Below, piece by piece: positions 23,461 to 33,802 of a DNA stretch of 64,000 nt. The stretch lies in the NCBI RefSeq assembly GCF_030272615.1, contig NC_081410.1:228136915-228200914 (forward strand). The letters run 5' to 3'. The translations under genes were made by a program, and so were the position numbers. The notes beneath the pieces are model-generated. The model was not told the DNA's origin. It did not search any database and was given only the letters and a program-made list of their open reading frames with translations. The stretch is from Cryptomeria japonica. Taxonomy: Eukaryota > Streptophyta > Pinopsida > Cupressales > Cupressaceae. Each line of letters begins with the position of its first letter. Position 1 is the first letter of the stretch.

Positions 23461-24826
23461 TCTAGAGCAACAGAGTCATTATGAGTTCCTGGTAGAGCAA
23501 CTGTTCTCCCCAGCCTATGACCACTCTGAATCCCAGGTTATCTATGCCTTGACTGGTTCAGATTCTCCATTATATGGACCGATATACGACTACCTCGAGC
23601 ACAATATATTACCAATTGACCAATCACGTAACCAAAAACGTAACTTTATCCGACAAGCTGCCCGTTACACCCTTACCGCCGATACTTTGTATCGTCGAGG
23701 TCTCGATGGTACTCTTCTTCGTTGCCTTGATCGTAATGATTATGATTATGCTTTACACGAGCTTCACGAAGGTATTTGTGGCACACATTCAAGTGGTACT
23801 ACTCTTGCCAAAAAGCTTCTAAGGATGGGATACTACTGGCCTACAATGGAGAAAGACTCATATCACTTCGCTAAGAAATGTCCTAAATGCCAGATCCATG
23901 GTAATCTCATACATGCCCCAGCATAGGAACTGCAGCCATTTACAACATCCTGGCCCTTTTGTCAATGGGGACTCAACTTAGTGGGCAAAATTCATCCTTC
24001 ATCTTCAAATGGACACAAGTTCATTATAACAGCATCAGAATACTTTACCAAATGGATAGAAGCAGTTCCCATGACCATAGTGACAGGGAAATAAATTGCC
24101 TCTTTTATCCTCAATTATTTGATCTGCAGATATGGTATTCCAAGTTTAATCATCACAGATAATGGACGGCCTTTCAAAAATAAAGATGTCCAAGAACTAT
24201 GTGAAAAATTCAAAATCCAACATAGGTTCTCTACACCATACTACCCACAGGGAAATGGTCAAGCGGAAGCGTCTAACAAGACAATACTAAAAATCCTCAA
24301 GAAAACAGTGAATGATGCAGGCAAATATTGGCACGTACAACTCAATCTAGCACTTTGGGCATACAGAATCAACATCTGCACACCTACAGGAGCAACACCA
24401 TACTCATTGGTATATGGATCAGAAGCCATTTTACCCCTGGAGGTAGAAATCCCATCTCTCGGAGTCTCTTTGAAAGGTTTAATCCCTAATGAAGAGTATC
24501 GAGTTAACCGACTGCAAGAACTTGAACTATTAGATGAAAGACGTCAGCATGCTTATACTCATCTCAAAGCATATCAGCAACGCATGTGCAGGAGCTACAA
24601 TCACAAGGTCATCCCCCGCAACTTCAAAGTTGGTGACCTAGTCCTCAAAGAAAATCCAAGAAATCAGCAAGATTGAGAAAAGAAAGGGAAATTTGAACCT
24701 AACTGGTTGGGTCCCTATGTTATCATATCGGTCTATGGATCAGGTGCCTATCAGCTAACAAATTCAGAAGGAGATGTGCTCGATGAACCAACTAACAGCA
24801 TCCATCTGAAGAAATACTACACTTAA
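23461..24826 (+). pseudogene. pol: Element B integrase (DD35E core damaged) and C-terminal domain
   Basis: The zinc-binding HHCC part is at about 23757-23891 (LHEGICGTH ... CPKC). The catalytic core has the first acidic position replaced: WGLNLVGKI, with Asn codon AAC at 23975-23977 where Asp is expected (G to A). The second Asp is in IITDNGRPF (24158-24160). The Glu is in GNGQAEASNK (24266-24268), 35 residues later, so the spacing is right. The C-terminal part continues with KVGDLVL and WLGPYVI to TAA 24824. Stops: TAG 23924, TAA 24092, TGA 24674. The Asp-to-Asn change alone should abolish strand transfer, so this copy's integrase is dead for two independent reasons. Confidence 0.85.
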
Positions 24827-26016
24827 GTAGTCTAGTGCATGGAAAAAGCCAAAACAAGCAAAAAAATCAAAAAATCTAGAAAAAAAGCAAAAACAAAGTA
24901 CAATAAAATCAAATGGTGAAAACCTGGTAAACAAGCGCTCTTGTGAAAGAATGGCTCCTCTATCTATATCCATACCATTTTATCCGTACAAACACTATCG
25001 GCCATCGCCCAACACTTAGCAAATATCCATTCAGGACATACTTAGCATAGTCACTATCCTGGTTTATCCATATATATCCTCTTACCACAAATACACCATG
25101 GCTTGGCAATCATTGTACATATTCACATCAAGAGGGACACTCAGCTAGGGGCATTCAAATCGTCTCCATATTGCAAACATTCAAGACATCAAGGCTATTT
25201 GCAAAAACTCAAAAGCATGACATCGAACAAACCAAAAACTACGCTTCATCGCAAAACAAAACAATTCACAGAAATACCAAGGATGGATGATTTTCTGAAG
25301 TACTGGATGTTGCATTATCACATAAAAATCTTAACTAGTTTTGCATTTTGAATTTTTTGACTTATTGGATTTTCTTCCTTGTCTCACTAAATGCTTCAAA
25401 GCTAGAGATCATGAGGAACTTCCAATATTTTCTTAGTCTTTTGTCTGGGAGGCGATCACTTGTATTGTGTGAATACTTGCCTCTAGACGTGATACCTCGA
25501 ATATCACTGAAGGCCTGATTCCATTTCACGCATACAAATGATTTAATTTTGTTTGTTTACGCAATACGCACTCAGGTCGTCATGGTTCAATTATACCTTA
25601 ACGCTTGTGCTATCTTGCAAAATTAAATATCATGTAAATTTTTCTCAGGTCATTATGGTTCAATTATACCATTATGCTTGTATAAATTTTCAACATATCC
25701 TAAACAAATCAATGCTCAATGATGATACCTAAAAAGAAAGCAAACAACATATGGCTATATCGGATGGCAAATATAGAATGAGGATGCTACCAAAAATATA
25801 GTTGCATATCATTTTACAATTAGTTGCATATCATTTTACATTTAGTTGCATATCAAATCATACATCTCATTTTCAAGATACATCTCACAGCATATAAAAT
25901 CATACATCCTGCATCATACATTATATCATATATTTAAACATTGCATCATCATGAAGAAATAACCCACATAACATGCATCCATATAAACACACCACATGAT
26001 CAACGAAAATGGTACC

Positions 26017-26017
<1 letters not shown>
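24827..26017. other. Convergent spacer between sense pol and antisense PMD ORF
   Basis: Non-coding, AT-rich sequence. Both the sense gag-pol RNA and the antisense RNA would have to end in or beyond this spacer. Two near-copies of TCAGGTCRTYATGGTTCAAT (25573, 25647) form a 74-bp-spaced duplication, and TAGTTGCATATCATTTTACA is repeated at about 25800-25850. No clear poly(A) signal pair could be chosen by eye. Confidence 0.45.

Positions 26018-26071
<54 letters not shown>
26018..26071. repeat. (TA)27 microsatellite
   Basis: An uninterrupted TA run between the ends of the two convergent ORFs. It is self-complementary and likely polymorphic. Confidence 0.95.
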
Positions 26072-26074
<3 letters not shown>

Positions 26075-26293
26075 AATGATCAAAAGATACAAAATGTATC
26101 AACACTGTGTCCAGTACAAAGAATAACAATGATAAAAAATACAACAGAGACCACGTCTCTCAAGTATGACGATCCCCTGACGGAGATGGTCTAGCTCCAG
26201 ATGCACCCGCCCCTGGATCCCCAGGAGGGTCCTGTCTCGGTGGCCCTGTAACACCTCGGCTCTCAGACCGCTACCCAGTATCTTGCTCTGTAC

Positions 26294-28069
26294 TCACCGG
26301 TCCCTGGGTACCGCAGCCTCATAGTGTCGCCGATAGTACTCCGCCTCCTGAGCTCTCAATGCTAGCTCTCTCAGGGTGTCTCTCATCGGACCACCTGCCG
26401 CTGCTCTCTGCATACTGGATACCACCTCCTCTCCTCGCCCCCTCCGCTCTATCTCGGAGTCTCGCTCAGTGGTCAACTGTGCAATCTACCACTGATATGT
26501 CAAAATCTGTGCCTGTAGCTGCTGTACAGTCACTTGTAGGGTCCGGATCTATGCATCCTCAATATGTGTAGGGACCCAAACCCGTAATGGTACCTATGCA
26601 GGGGCAACTCCTCCTACCCTGCCTGTCCTCGGTACTGGAGGTGGGAGCACATCTGTCCTCCTCCTCTGTGTTGGTCGCCTCGCCTCATCAACACCCCCCA
26701 CTACAGCTAGCACCTCCCCCACTCTCCCCTCTCCACTAACTCCAATCGCCAATCCACCTCTCCCCCTATCTATCACCCCCTGTCTCACCGCTCTCTCCAC
26801 ACCCCTATCTCCTCTCCTAGCTCTACCTCCCCGCCTCCCTCTAGCTCCTCTCCCTTGTCCATCTCCTCCATCCTCTCCATCATCATCATCATCTCCCTCT
26901 CCCTCCTCCTCATCGGAATCAAAAGCTAGCCTCATCTCCTCAGGATCCGATATCCTGGCCACCGCCCGCGTAGCAAACAATCTGACAAACTCATCGATCA
27001 TGCCCGCATCCTGAATCTCCAGGGCATAATCCCATATTTGCCCCGCCAACCTGATAAACTCTTCCACCGCCACTGCGCTATCAATGGTCGGGCCCCAATC
27101 CGCTACATCCTATCTCTGACATGCATATAGGCACGCTCCCTGTGGAATACCCTGATGGCGCCCAAACTGCCTCAAAACTCGGGTCACCACAAACCTCTCT
27201 ATCACAAACGGGGTCCTCCCAATCAAGTATCTGGTCATAAAAACAAAGGGCATCTCCAGCCCATCCTCTACTCACACCTCGCATCATGTGTACGGTCGCC
27301 AGGTGACCGTATCTATATCATCAAGCACTCTCCTCCAATGCTCTAGTTTGCCCAACTTGCGCTGGACAACTAGACCCCTGTATCCATACGCATATGCGCA
27401 TCCCACGGGCCTGTCCCTGTCTGCTAGTGGCCTCGTCGTTGGAATGTGCTCCCGGCACCATACCAGTAGCAGTGTCACGCCAGCTGACAAACTGCCGTAA
27501 CTGAGGTATACCACCTCATGTAGGCCCCTGTAAAGATGGGCCAGCATAGTTGATCCCCATGAAAATCTCCGCCCTTGTGTCACCATCTCCTCCAAAACCA
27601 ACCCCCATCCCACAGAGAATCCCTTTGACCTACGATCAGGACAAAGGAATCCACCAATAAACCTTGCTAGTACAGATGGCAGTGGCGCATAATCCAGGTC
27701 CAAAAACTCTTGCCACGGGATCTCATAGCCACAGACTATCTCATCATGGAAGATATGGCGCAGTGCCTCTGTCCCACCCTCCTTCGACTGCTCATACAGT
27801 AGTAGTGCACCTACTACGGGAATCCGCAGGATCCTGTAACAGTCCTCTGGTGTGACTGTCATCTCTCTTGTAGCAAAATGGAAGGTGTTTGTGTCGCTAT
27901 GCCACCTCTCTGCAAGTGCTGTCAGTAGCCCTCGGTTCACAGTGAACCGCGACATATCCAAAAGGGAGGTCAATCCACATCTCTCAATGATGTCAAGATC
28001 AGCTTGAGACAACCGCAGTATCAATGTCCACGGTCTCGAAAATCTCTCTCGCAACTGAACCACACCCAA
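26294..28069 (-). pseudogene. Antisense extra ORF: plant mobile domain (PMD) protein with acidic, RGG-like and coiled-coil tail
   Basis: One minus-strand frame of about 592 codons starting at ATG 28067-28069. Residues ~40-110 give the PMD signature LLTALAERWHSDTNTFHF then EMTVTPEDCYRILRIPVVG; IPWQEFL and ARFIGGFLC follow, and VLRQFGRHQGIP later. Next come a Glu/Asp run (EEEGEGDDDDDGEDGG), an Arg/Gly stretch (GRGARGRRGGRARRG) and a C-terminal coiled coil (TTERDSEIERRGRGEEVV). PMD is known from MAIN/MAIL-type plant proteins and from transposons; extra ORFs in this position are known in Tat elements. Premature stops, all in frame: TGA 27284 and 27272, TAG 27110, 26594, 26549, 26486. No frameshift. 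Base composition is clearly more GC-rich than the rest of the window. Confidence 0.8.
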
Positions 28070-28199
28070 TCGCTCTTGTCAACAAGCAAAACAAATCCAA
28101 TATCAGTTTCCACATCAAAACAAAGATATCAGAATCAAACTCACATCAACAACATGAAACAATTTGCTCATCTACATCAAGTTCAAAATCCTATCATTT

Positions 28200-28370
28200 C
28201 ATATCAACTTGTAAAACAACTCAAGTTATCAAAAACCATATCAAAACTTGTAACACAACTCAAGTCTCCACAATCACATAAACTTGTAAAACAACTCAAG
28301 TTTCCCACCCATATCAATTTGTAACACAACTCAAGTTTCCAATCCATACCAGCTTGTAATACAAATTAGG
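28200..28370. repeat. Tandem repeat, 35-39 bp units
   Basis: ACTTGTAAAACAACTCAAG and its variants recur at about 28207, 28246, 28282 and 28317, with a degenerate fifth unit. It lies in the predicted leader of the antisense PMD transcript. Small plus-strand ORFs over it are repeat artefacts. Confidence 0.8.
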
Positions 28371-28588
28371 CTTCACACATTGAACTTAAAACGGGGTACG
28401 CAAATCAATCATATTTTGATCAAAACACCACATTGATATCAATACATAACTTGAGATATCGCACATCAAAACAAGTTATATCAGCACTCATATTGGACAA
28501 ATCCATAAAACATAACAGCAGACACAACAAATTTACAAAACACCTCATCTTGCAAAATTTTTCCAGATAAGCTAAAATAGACTTCCAC
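28371..28588. other. Antisense leader spacer
   Basis: AT-rich spacer between the 37-bp repeat and array S3. No motif is recognised. Confidence 0.3.
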
Positions 28589-29031
28589 TGCGCCAAACTT
28601 TACCCACGTGCTAGGCTGTCTTTCCTATGCGCTAATCTATTTACCCTATGCGCTAGACTGCCTCTATGCGCTAACCTTTTTCCCCCATGCACCACTTAAT
28701 CTACCCTATGTGCTAAAACCTACCCACGCGCTAATCTATACCTCCCAGGCGCTACCTGTTTGACCCTATGCGCTAGGTTAACCCTACGCGCTAAATCCCC
28801 TTACCCATGCGAACCCCTGTGACCCCTATGCACTAGGTCTACCCTACGCGCTAACCTGTTGACCTAATGCGCTACCCAACTATCGCCATGTGCTATTCTC
28901 GGTCTATGCGCTAACCTATATTTCCTATGCACTACCCTATTTTATTTCGGACGCACCCCTAAAATAAACTTGATGCGCTACTTAAAACTTCGTATGCGCT
29001 AATCTATGCTTTAGATGCGCTAAAACGCTAA
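28589..29031 (-). repeat. TAGCGCAT motif array S3 (antisense leader)
   Basis: About 22 copies of ATGCGCTA on the plus strand, that is TAGCGCAT on the minus strand. They are spaced about 15-30 bp, with variants CGCGCTA, ATGCACTA and TGTGCTA. The array lies between the antisense TATA box (29260) and the PMD start codon (28069). It therefore has the same orientation relative to the PMD transcript as arrays S1 and S2 have to the gag-pol transcript. Confidence 0.85.
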
Positions 29032-29135
29032 ACCCGAGTTTTAAAAATCAAAAAATGACTAAAAACGATCAAATCTGAAATCAAAAGAGGGTCAAAAATG
29101 TTGACTTATTGGTGGTCCATACGCTGCAGGTCTCC

Positions 29136-29157
29136 GGTACCTCCGAACGCGCTCGAA
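29136..29157 (-). promoter_or_regulatory. Conserved 22-nt block in antisense leader
   Basis: On the minus strand it begins TTCGAGC and ends CGGAGGTACC. The diverged B-prime copy has TTCGAGC...CGGAGGTACC at 58566-58587, 18 of 22 bases alike, also just upstream of its motif array. The surrounding sequence is much less conserved between the two copies, which suggests constraint. The role is unknown. Confidence 0.5.
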
Positions 29158-29259
29158 ACGGTGTCTAGAATACAGAATAGGCATTTTCTCTTCGGACCAA
29201 ATTCTCTTTCTCAAAAGTCAACAAAGCACAAATGAATCAAATCAAAGCTATTTTTCCCC

Positions 29260-29266
29260 TTTTATA
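29260..29266 (-). promoter_or_regulatory. Antisense TATA box for the PMD ORF
   Basis: On the minus strand it reads CCTCCTATAAAAGGGG, a near-ideal plant TATA context. It lies about 1.19 kb upstream of the PMD start codon, pointing toward it, and about 370 bp inside the element from the 3' LTR. Predicted start is near 29230. The diverged B-prime copy has only a weaker GGGTATAATTAGG at about 58434. Confidence 0.5.
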
Positions 29267-29616
29267 GGAGGAAAATGAAATTAGGGTTAGCCCAATGGAC
29301 ATGTACTATGGTCGCGGTCTCCCCTATACCCTACACGCTATACATTATCAGGAGATGAATCAATTTACACACATTTTACATCAATGAAATCTTACACATC
29401 ACACACAACTCATCAAATCAAATCAAAATTTTTTAAAAATATTGATTCATCTCCCGAGGGGCATCACCATCAAATATCGAATCTGGGGCATCACGCATCA
29501 AATCAAATCTGGGGCACGACTTGCAAATCAAAAGAGCGACACAAAAATTGCATTTAATCATAAATCATGATAAATGCATCATTTTCTTTGAAATAACATG
29601 TGCACACACGTCACTT

Positions 29617-29631
29617 CAAAGAAGGGCAAAA
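29617..29631 (+). other. Polypurine tract, element B
   Basis: AAAGAAGGGCAAAA directly precedes the 3' LTR start TGTAGACG. It is the expected primer for plus-strand DNA synthesis. The B-prime copy has CTCAAAGAGGGGTAA at the same place. Confidence 0.75.
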
Positions 29632-31132
29632 TGTAGACGTATAAAAAACCATATTCCTAAATGAATATTTTATGTTCATTTCTCTATTTAATTAAATCCA
29701 ATTTAATTAAATTATCCACATTCCTCTATTTAATTAAGTAAATTACTCAATTTATTTAAATTAATTTCACTATACCCATTTAATGAATAAGTCATTTTAT
29801 TCAATTAAATTCCCCCTATCCACTTTTAATTAAATTCAAATTTAATTAAATAGTTATCCTAAATTGAATAAATCTAATTTATTTAATTTCCCCAATTGCA
29901 ACCAAATTGAATTAAATTAACTTTATTTCAACTAAAACCTATTATCCCTCCATCCACTTGCAAAATCCTACATTTCCCACTTGCTTCCTAAACCCCTTCC
30001 TAAATTCTTCTAGATTCTTCTAATCGTTTCTAATTAGCCTAACCCATCTTCTAAACTTTGTCACATCCCTAAGCAAAGGGAGGTCATTTCTCAAATCCTC
30101 AAAGTCTTTGATAACCATTAAAGGCTTCAAGCCTTCAACCACTTAATTCCTCAAAGTCTTTGATAACCATTAAAGGCTTCAAGCCTTCAACCACTTAATT
30201 CCCCAAAGTCTTCATAACCATTAATGGTTAACTCAAACCCTCTTACATGGTTAAAGAATTTCTTTTAACTCAACCTTCATCCAACCCAAGGGTCTCATCA
30301 AGCATTTAATGCTTTGACCATGATTATCTCTTAATCATTTGCACAAAGGTTTATCCTTGGATTAACTCTTAATCCAATGGGTAATCTTAATTTAGACTTG
30401 ACCCTTACCTTCTAGATAACCCTAAGGTCTTCTCAGGCATTTAATGTCTCCAACCCCTTCTCTCAACCCAACCCTATGTTGACACTTGTCACCATTTCAT
30501 TGGTGCAAATTGCAAACATGGATTCCCAACTTTCAAACTCAACCCTTGATCAACTCTTTCAATCTTGACCATCCATTGCCCTGTTTTTGCTATAAATAGA
30601 GCTCTCATTCCTCCATTTTAAAACATCCTCCAAAATTTGTAGTATCACACTTATGCTCAAATACATTCAAGCTTTCATATATCATTTTTATGCTCATCAT
30701 TTTAGCCTCTTTGAAATCAGGAATTAGTCTAAATATGCATGTTTAGAATACTTTCTTTATCATTTAGCTCAATCATAGACTAATATATATCATGTTAGGA
30801 TAGTATTTATACTAACCTTGTCATCTTATAATCTAGTTTATTGCATTTCTAGAACCATGCATAGCTTAGGATTCATTTCATTCTAAAATCTATCAAAGCA
30901 TCCCTCGTTCTTGCATTTGCCATCCCTAAACCATTTTGCTCAGTGATCTGAGAGCAAAAATATTGGTTTGAGGGACATTGTAAGATAGAGAACCATGGGA
31001 CGCACCTTGGGAAACTGAGTTATACTTCATGACTCCATAGCTTGCACCAAGAAGTCCTGTGTGTGCGTGTGGACAAGTCTTTTGGAATATTTTCACATAT
31101 TGAGTTCTATCGACCTGCTTTTCCCGCATACA
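29632..31132 (+). repeat. Element B 3' LTR (full length)
   Basis: 1501 bp from TGTAGACGTATAAAAAACC to CCCGCATACA with TG...CA ends. The first ~160 bp are missing from the 5' LTR. TATA box at 30591-30598, 52-bp tandem units at 30097-30200. It ends exactly where the interrupted family A gag resumes. Confidence 0.9.
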
Positions 31133-31912
31133 CTACCATCAATAATCTATCCCAAACAGTGTCTTCCTTACAACAACAAATAGCTTTCATTAATCACTCT
31201 AAGTATAATGTGACCACATTTGATGTACCGAGCCCATTATCCAATGATATTGCCCGAGTTGTCCCTCCTAAACATGTGGAAGTCCCTGAATTAGAGCTTT
31301 ATAATAGAAACGGTGATCCTTTGACTCATGTTAAAACATTTCAAACTTTGTGTAGTGACTTTGCTCATGACCAAAGATTGTTGCTAAATTATTTACTAGA
31401 ACACTTAGGAATAAATATTTGCAATGGTATTATTCTTTGCCTTCTTATTCTATTACTTCTTTTAAAAAATTGGCTAATGCTTTCATTCAACAATTTCACA
31501 ATAATATTATTTCTAAGATTACTTTGACTAATTTGATGCATTGCAAGCAAGGTGTTAAAGAAAAAGTGACTAATTTTATTGGTAGATATAAACATCTATA
31601 TTTTCAAATTTCTTTTCATGTGCGTGATCAAGATATTAAAAGAATTTTCATTTCTAATTTGCAAAAAAATATTAGGGATAAACTTCTCTTTTCTAAGTTT
31701 ACTTCCTTTACGCAGTTGTGCACAATACTTCACAATTATCACCTTATCATGAGTCAATTGGAACAATCATCTTCAATGACTCAGAATGATAAAAGTGAAA
31801 GCGCTCAACAACATTTTGCGAAGTGCAAATCAAATAAGGGATCCATCAAGTTCAATGACAACAACACTCAAGTAGAAGCCACAACAACAGGTGTGTCTCT
31901 TGTCCAAATACT
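31133..31912 (+). pseudogene. Family A gag, central Retrotrans_gag domain
   Basis: It resumes immediately after element B. The first frame (to about 31440) has DVPSPLSNDIARVVPP then VEVPELELYNRNGDPLTHVK, the usual 'E-x-YNGNGDP' entry of Retrotrans_gag. A frameshift near 31420-31440 moves to the frame with LPSYSITSFKKLANAFIQQF, LMHCKQGVKEKVTNFIGRYK and ISNLQKNIRDKLLFSKF. A second frameshift near 31900 leads into the knuckle ORF. Compared with the inner element B, which has no frameshift, this copy is clearly older. Confidence 0.75.
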
Positions 31913-33232
31913 TTGGAAGAAGAATTCACTCCTCTTAATGAATTTTTGCATAGTACTATGATGCAATTGTTACAAAGGAATGTGTTAAAACTTCCCCCCA
32001 TTAAACCAATTGACACAACTAAGCATCTGTCACCCATGTTTAATTCCAAATCTTTTTGCCAATACCATCGTCAACTTGGTCACAACACTAAAAAGTGTTA
32101 TTACTTAAGGAGTAAGATTCAAGAATTGATTGATAACAATACCATATCTTTGACTGGTGTGAATGATAAAGGAAATAAATTAGTAGCTCCTCCTAATCAA
32201 AATCTTCAAATTTTCATTGATCCTTTACCTTCCCATTCCACTAATGTGATTGAGACTGGTCGTCTTACCTTCTCTCCCAATGATCTTGGCCTTGAGTCTA
32301 ATAATATGGTGAAACTTATTGATAAAAATGAACCTCTTAAGGACTTATGCATCACATTTGATCCTAGTGAGACTATTGAAGCACCCAATGACCCATTATA
32401 TATGACTATGAGAATCAAAGGCATACCATCTCGAGGGGTGCTCATTGATCTAGCTTGTAAGGTTAATATGATAATTGAAGAATTTGTTTATACCATAAAA
32501 TTGCATCAAGTGACATATGAGAAATTTGATGTGGTGATTAAAATCTTTGATGATTTCTCTTGTCCCGCCATTGGTTCTATTTCTCTTCCTGTTGAGGTTG
32601 GTACTAAAACTTTAGATGTTAACTTTGTTGTAGTTCCTACATTAGAACAATTTCATGTGAAGTTGGGACATCCTTGGCTCTCTTCCATGAAATTGATATC
32701 TTCTATTTTTCATAAATGCTTGAAATTACCTCTTGATGACAAGATCATAACTATTAATCATTGCATGTACCAAACCACGATTAGACAAAGAGATGTTTTT
32801 CTTGATTATTTTTGGTCTGAACAATTCCAACCTCTTAAGATGAGAAGTGATCTTCCTTTTCAATCTTATCAAAAATGGAAGAATGAGGTGATATTATCTT
32901 TGAGTGAACCTATAAATCCAACACTTAGTCTTCCTCCTACAAAGGACCATATTCCTTCTCCTAAGGATCCTTTACCTCTTTCTCTTAAGACTAAACCTAT
33001 TATTCATCCTAAGCATGAACCTATTCTTCCTCTTAAGGGTAAACATATTATTCCTCCTAAGGATAGATCCATTCCTCCTCCTCATGATGGACCTGGTCTC
33101 CTTCCTACAACTCCCATTCCTCCTTTATTTGGTGTGGTTCCACCTCCTAAATTGTACAAAGGGAAGCACCTGACATCTCCTATTGTTGAACCTAAAAGAC
33201 CTTGGCCTATGCATCCTTCTTTAAAAGGATAG
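31913..33232 (+). pseudogene. Family A Gag knuckle plus protease-like ORF with Pro-rich tail
   Basis: An open stretch of about 440 codons. In order: the knuckle CQYHRQLGHNTKKC (C-x2-H-x4-H-x4-C) at about 32059-32100; a linker; a retropepsin-like domain at about 32390-32720 with IPSRGVLIDLACKVNMI, SISLPVEVGTKTLDVNFVVV and VKLGHPWLSSM (compare LGRPWL). The catalytic triad is D-L-A instead of D-S/T/G-G, so it is probably inactive. A tail of Pro/Lys repeats follows (SPKDPLPLS, PPKDRSIPPP) to TAG 33230. The same domain order occurs in the fragments at 55856-56666 and 42354-42990. No RT follows. Start is arbitrary because of the upstream frameshift. Confidence 0.75.
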
Positions 33233-33802
33233 AAGAAGCCTATGCATGATGAACCTAAACCCTCACAACCTTTAGCTAAAACTAAACGAAACTGTTGTGC
33301 GAGAGAATACCGACAAAGACGTCATGCTAGGGCTCGTGAACTTTCTTCCCAAACCATTAATTTCTTCTCTAAAGACACCAACTATTGATATAATAATATT
33401 TTTTCAACCTTCTCCTAATGAAGAGGTTCAACCTAAATCTCAAAGGCATAAAATGATTAAGACAAACGATGGTTTAAGTGTTATTCTTATTAGAGCTCCT
33501 TTTTTGTTAATCTTGAGGAAAAAGTAAGTGATAATGTTGTTCATGATGAAAATGTTGATCCTCATATTTCAGATGATGAATATGAATATGTTGATGTTGA
33601 TAATGATTTATCTCAACAATTTTCAAAAGCATTAATCCTAGCTCCAAGTAACAGACAAAGTGAATCATCATTAGAGAATGGTCCTTGTTTGGAACTTGTG
33701 ATAGCTCCATCTATTATGCTCTATGTTGCTCCTCTTGCATGTCATCCACCTTCCCTAAACAGTGATGAGAAAGATGGGGAGGTGGACGGTTTTCTTGATT
33801 AG
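33233..33802 (+). pseudogene. Family A ORF, C-terminal end
   Basis: It continues after TAG 33230 with Lys-rich AKTKRNCCAREYRQRRHARA, frameshifts, then an acidic end (DDEYEYVDVDNDLSQQFSKA and LENGPCLELVIAPS), finishing at TAG about 33800. The minus-strand copy at 42354-42850 has the same two blocks (TKRKCCAIEHTWRRHAN; YELVDVDNDLSKYFSKS), so the end of the family protein is well defined. It is not an RT or integrase. Confidence 0.6.

Larger units (their letters stand above)
13075..31132 (+). mobile_element. Element B: ~18 kb Tat-like Ty3/gypsy retrotransposon with antisense PMD ORF
   Basis: Order: truncated 5' LTR (13075-14428), primer site (14433), long leader with two TAGCGCAT arrays (14516-16520), one gag-pol frame (17375-24826), convergent spacer (24827-26293), reverse PMD ORF (26294-28069), antisense leader with a third array (28589-29031), antisense TATA (29260), polypurine tract (29617-29631), 3' LTR (29632-31132). 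Pol order is protease, RT, RNase H, second RNase H, integrase. The second RNase H before integrase is the mark of the Tat lineage. Size is in the range of the largest Tat elements. LTRs show about 14 mismatches in 1.34 kb by eye (~1%), so insertion is recent. No target duplication can be read because the left LTR end is rearranged. Confidence 0.9.

Noticed and set aside
17375-24826. In-frame stops as stop-codon reassignment or programmed readthrough
   Set aside because: All three stop types occur, scattered at 17 places including catalytic regions, with an integrase active-site loss. Neighbouring elements have ordinary stops and frameshifts. Decay explains it more simply.
26009-26144. Open frames of alternating Tyr-Ile around 26018-26071
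   Set aside because: Translation of the (TA)27 microsatellite.
17853-28324. Opposite-strand and alternative-frame ORFs over gag-pol and PMD (for example minus 17853-18059, plus 27288-27500, plus 28004-28324)
   Set aside because: They are shadows of the real frames or of tandem repeats and carry no motif.
31130-31140. Target duplication for element B
   Set aside because: CTACC follows the 3' LTR but the left LTR end is rearranged and no matching 5 bp can be read there.
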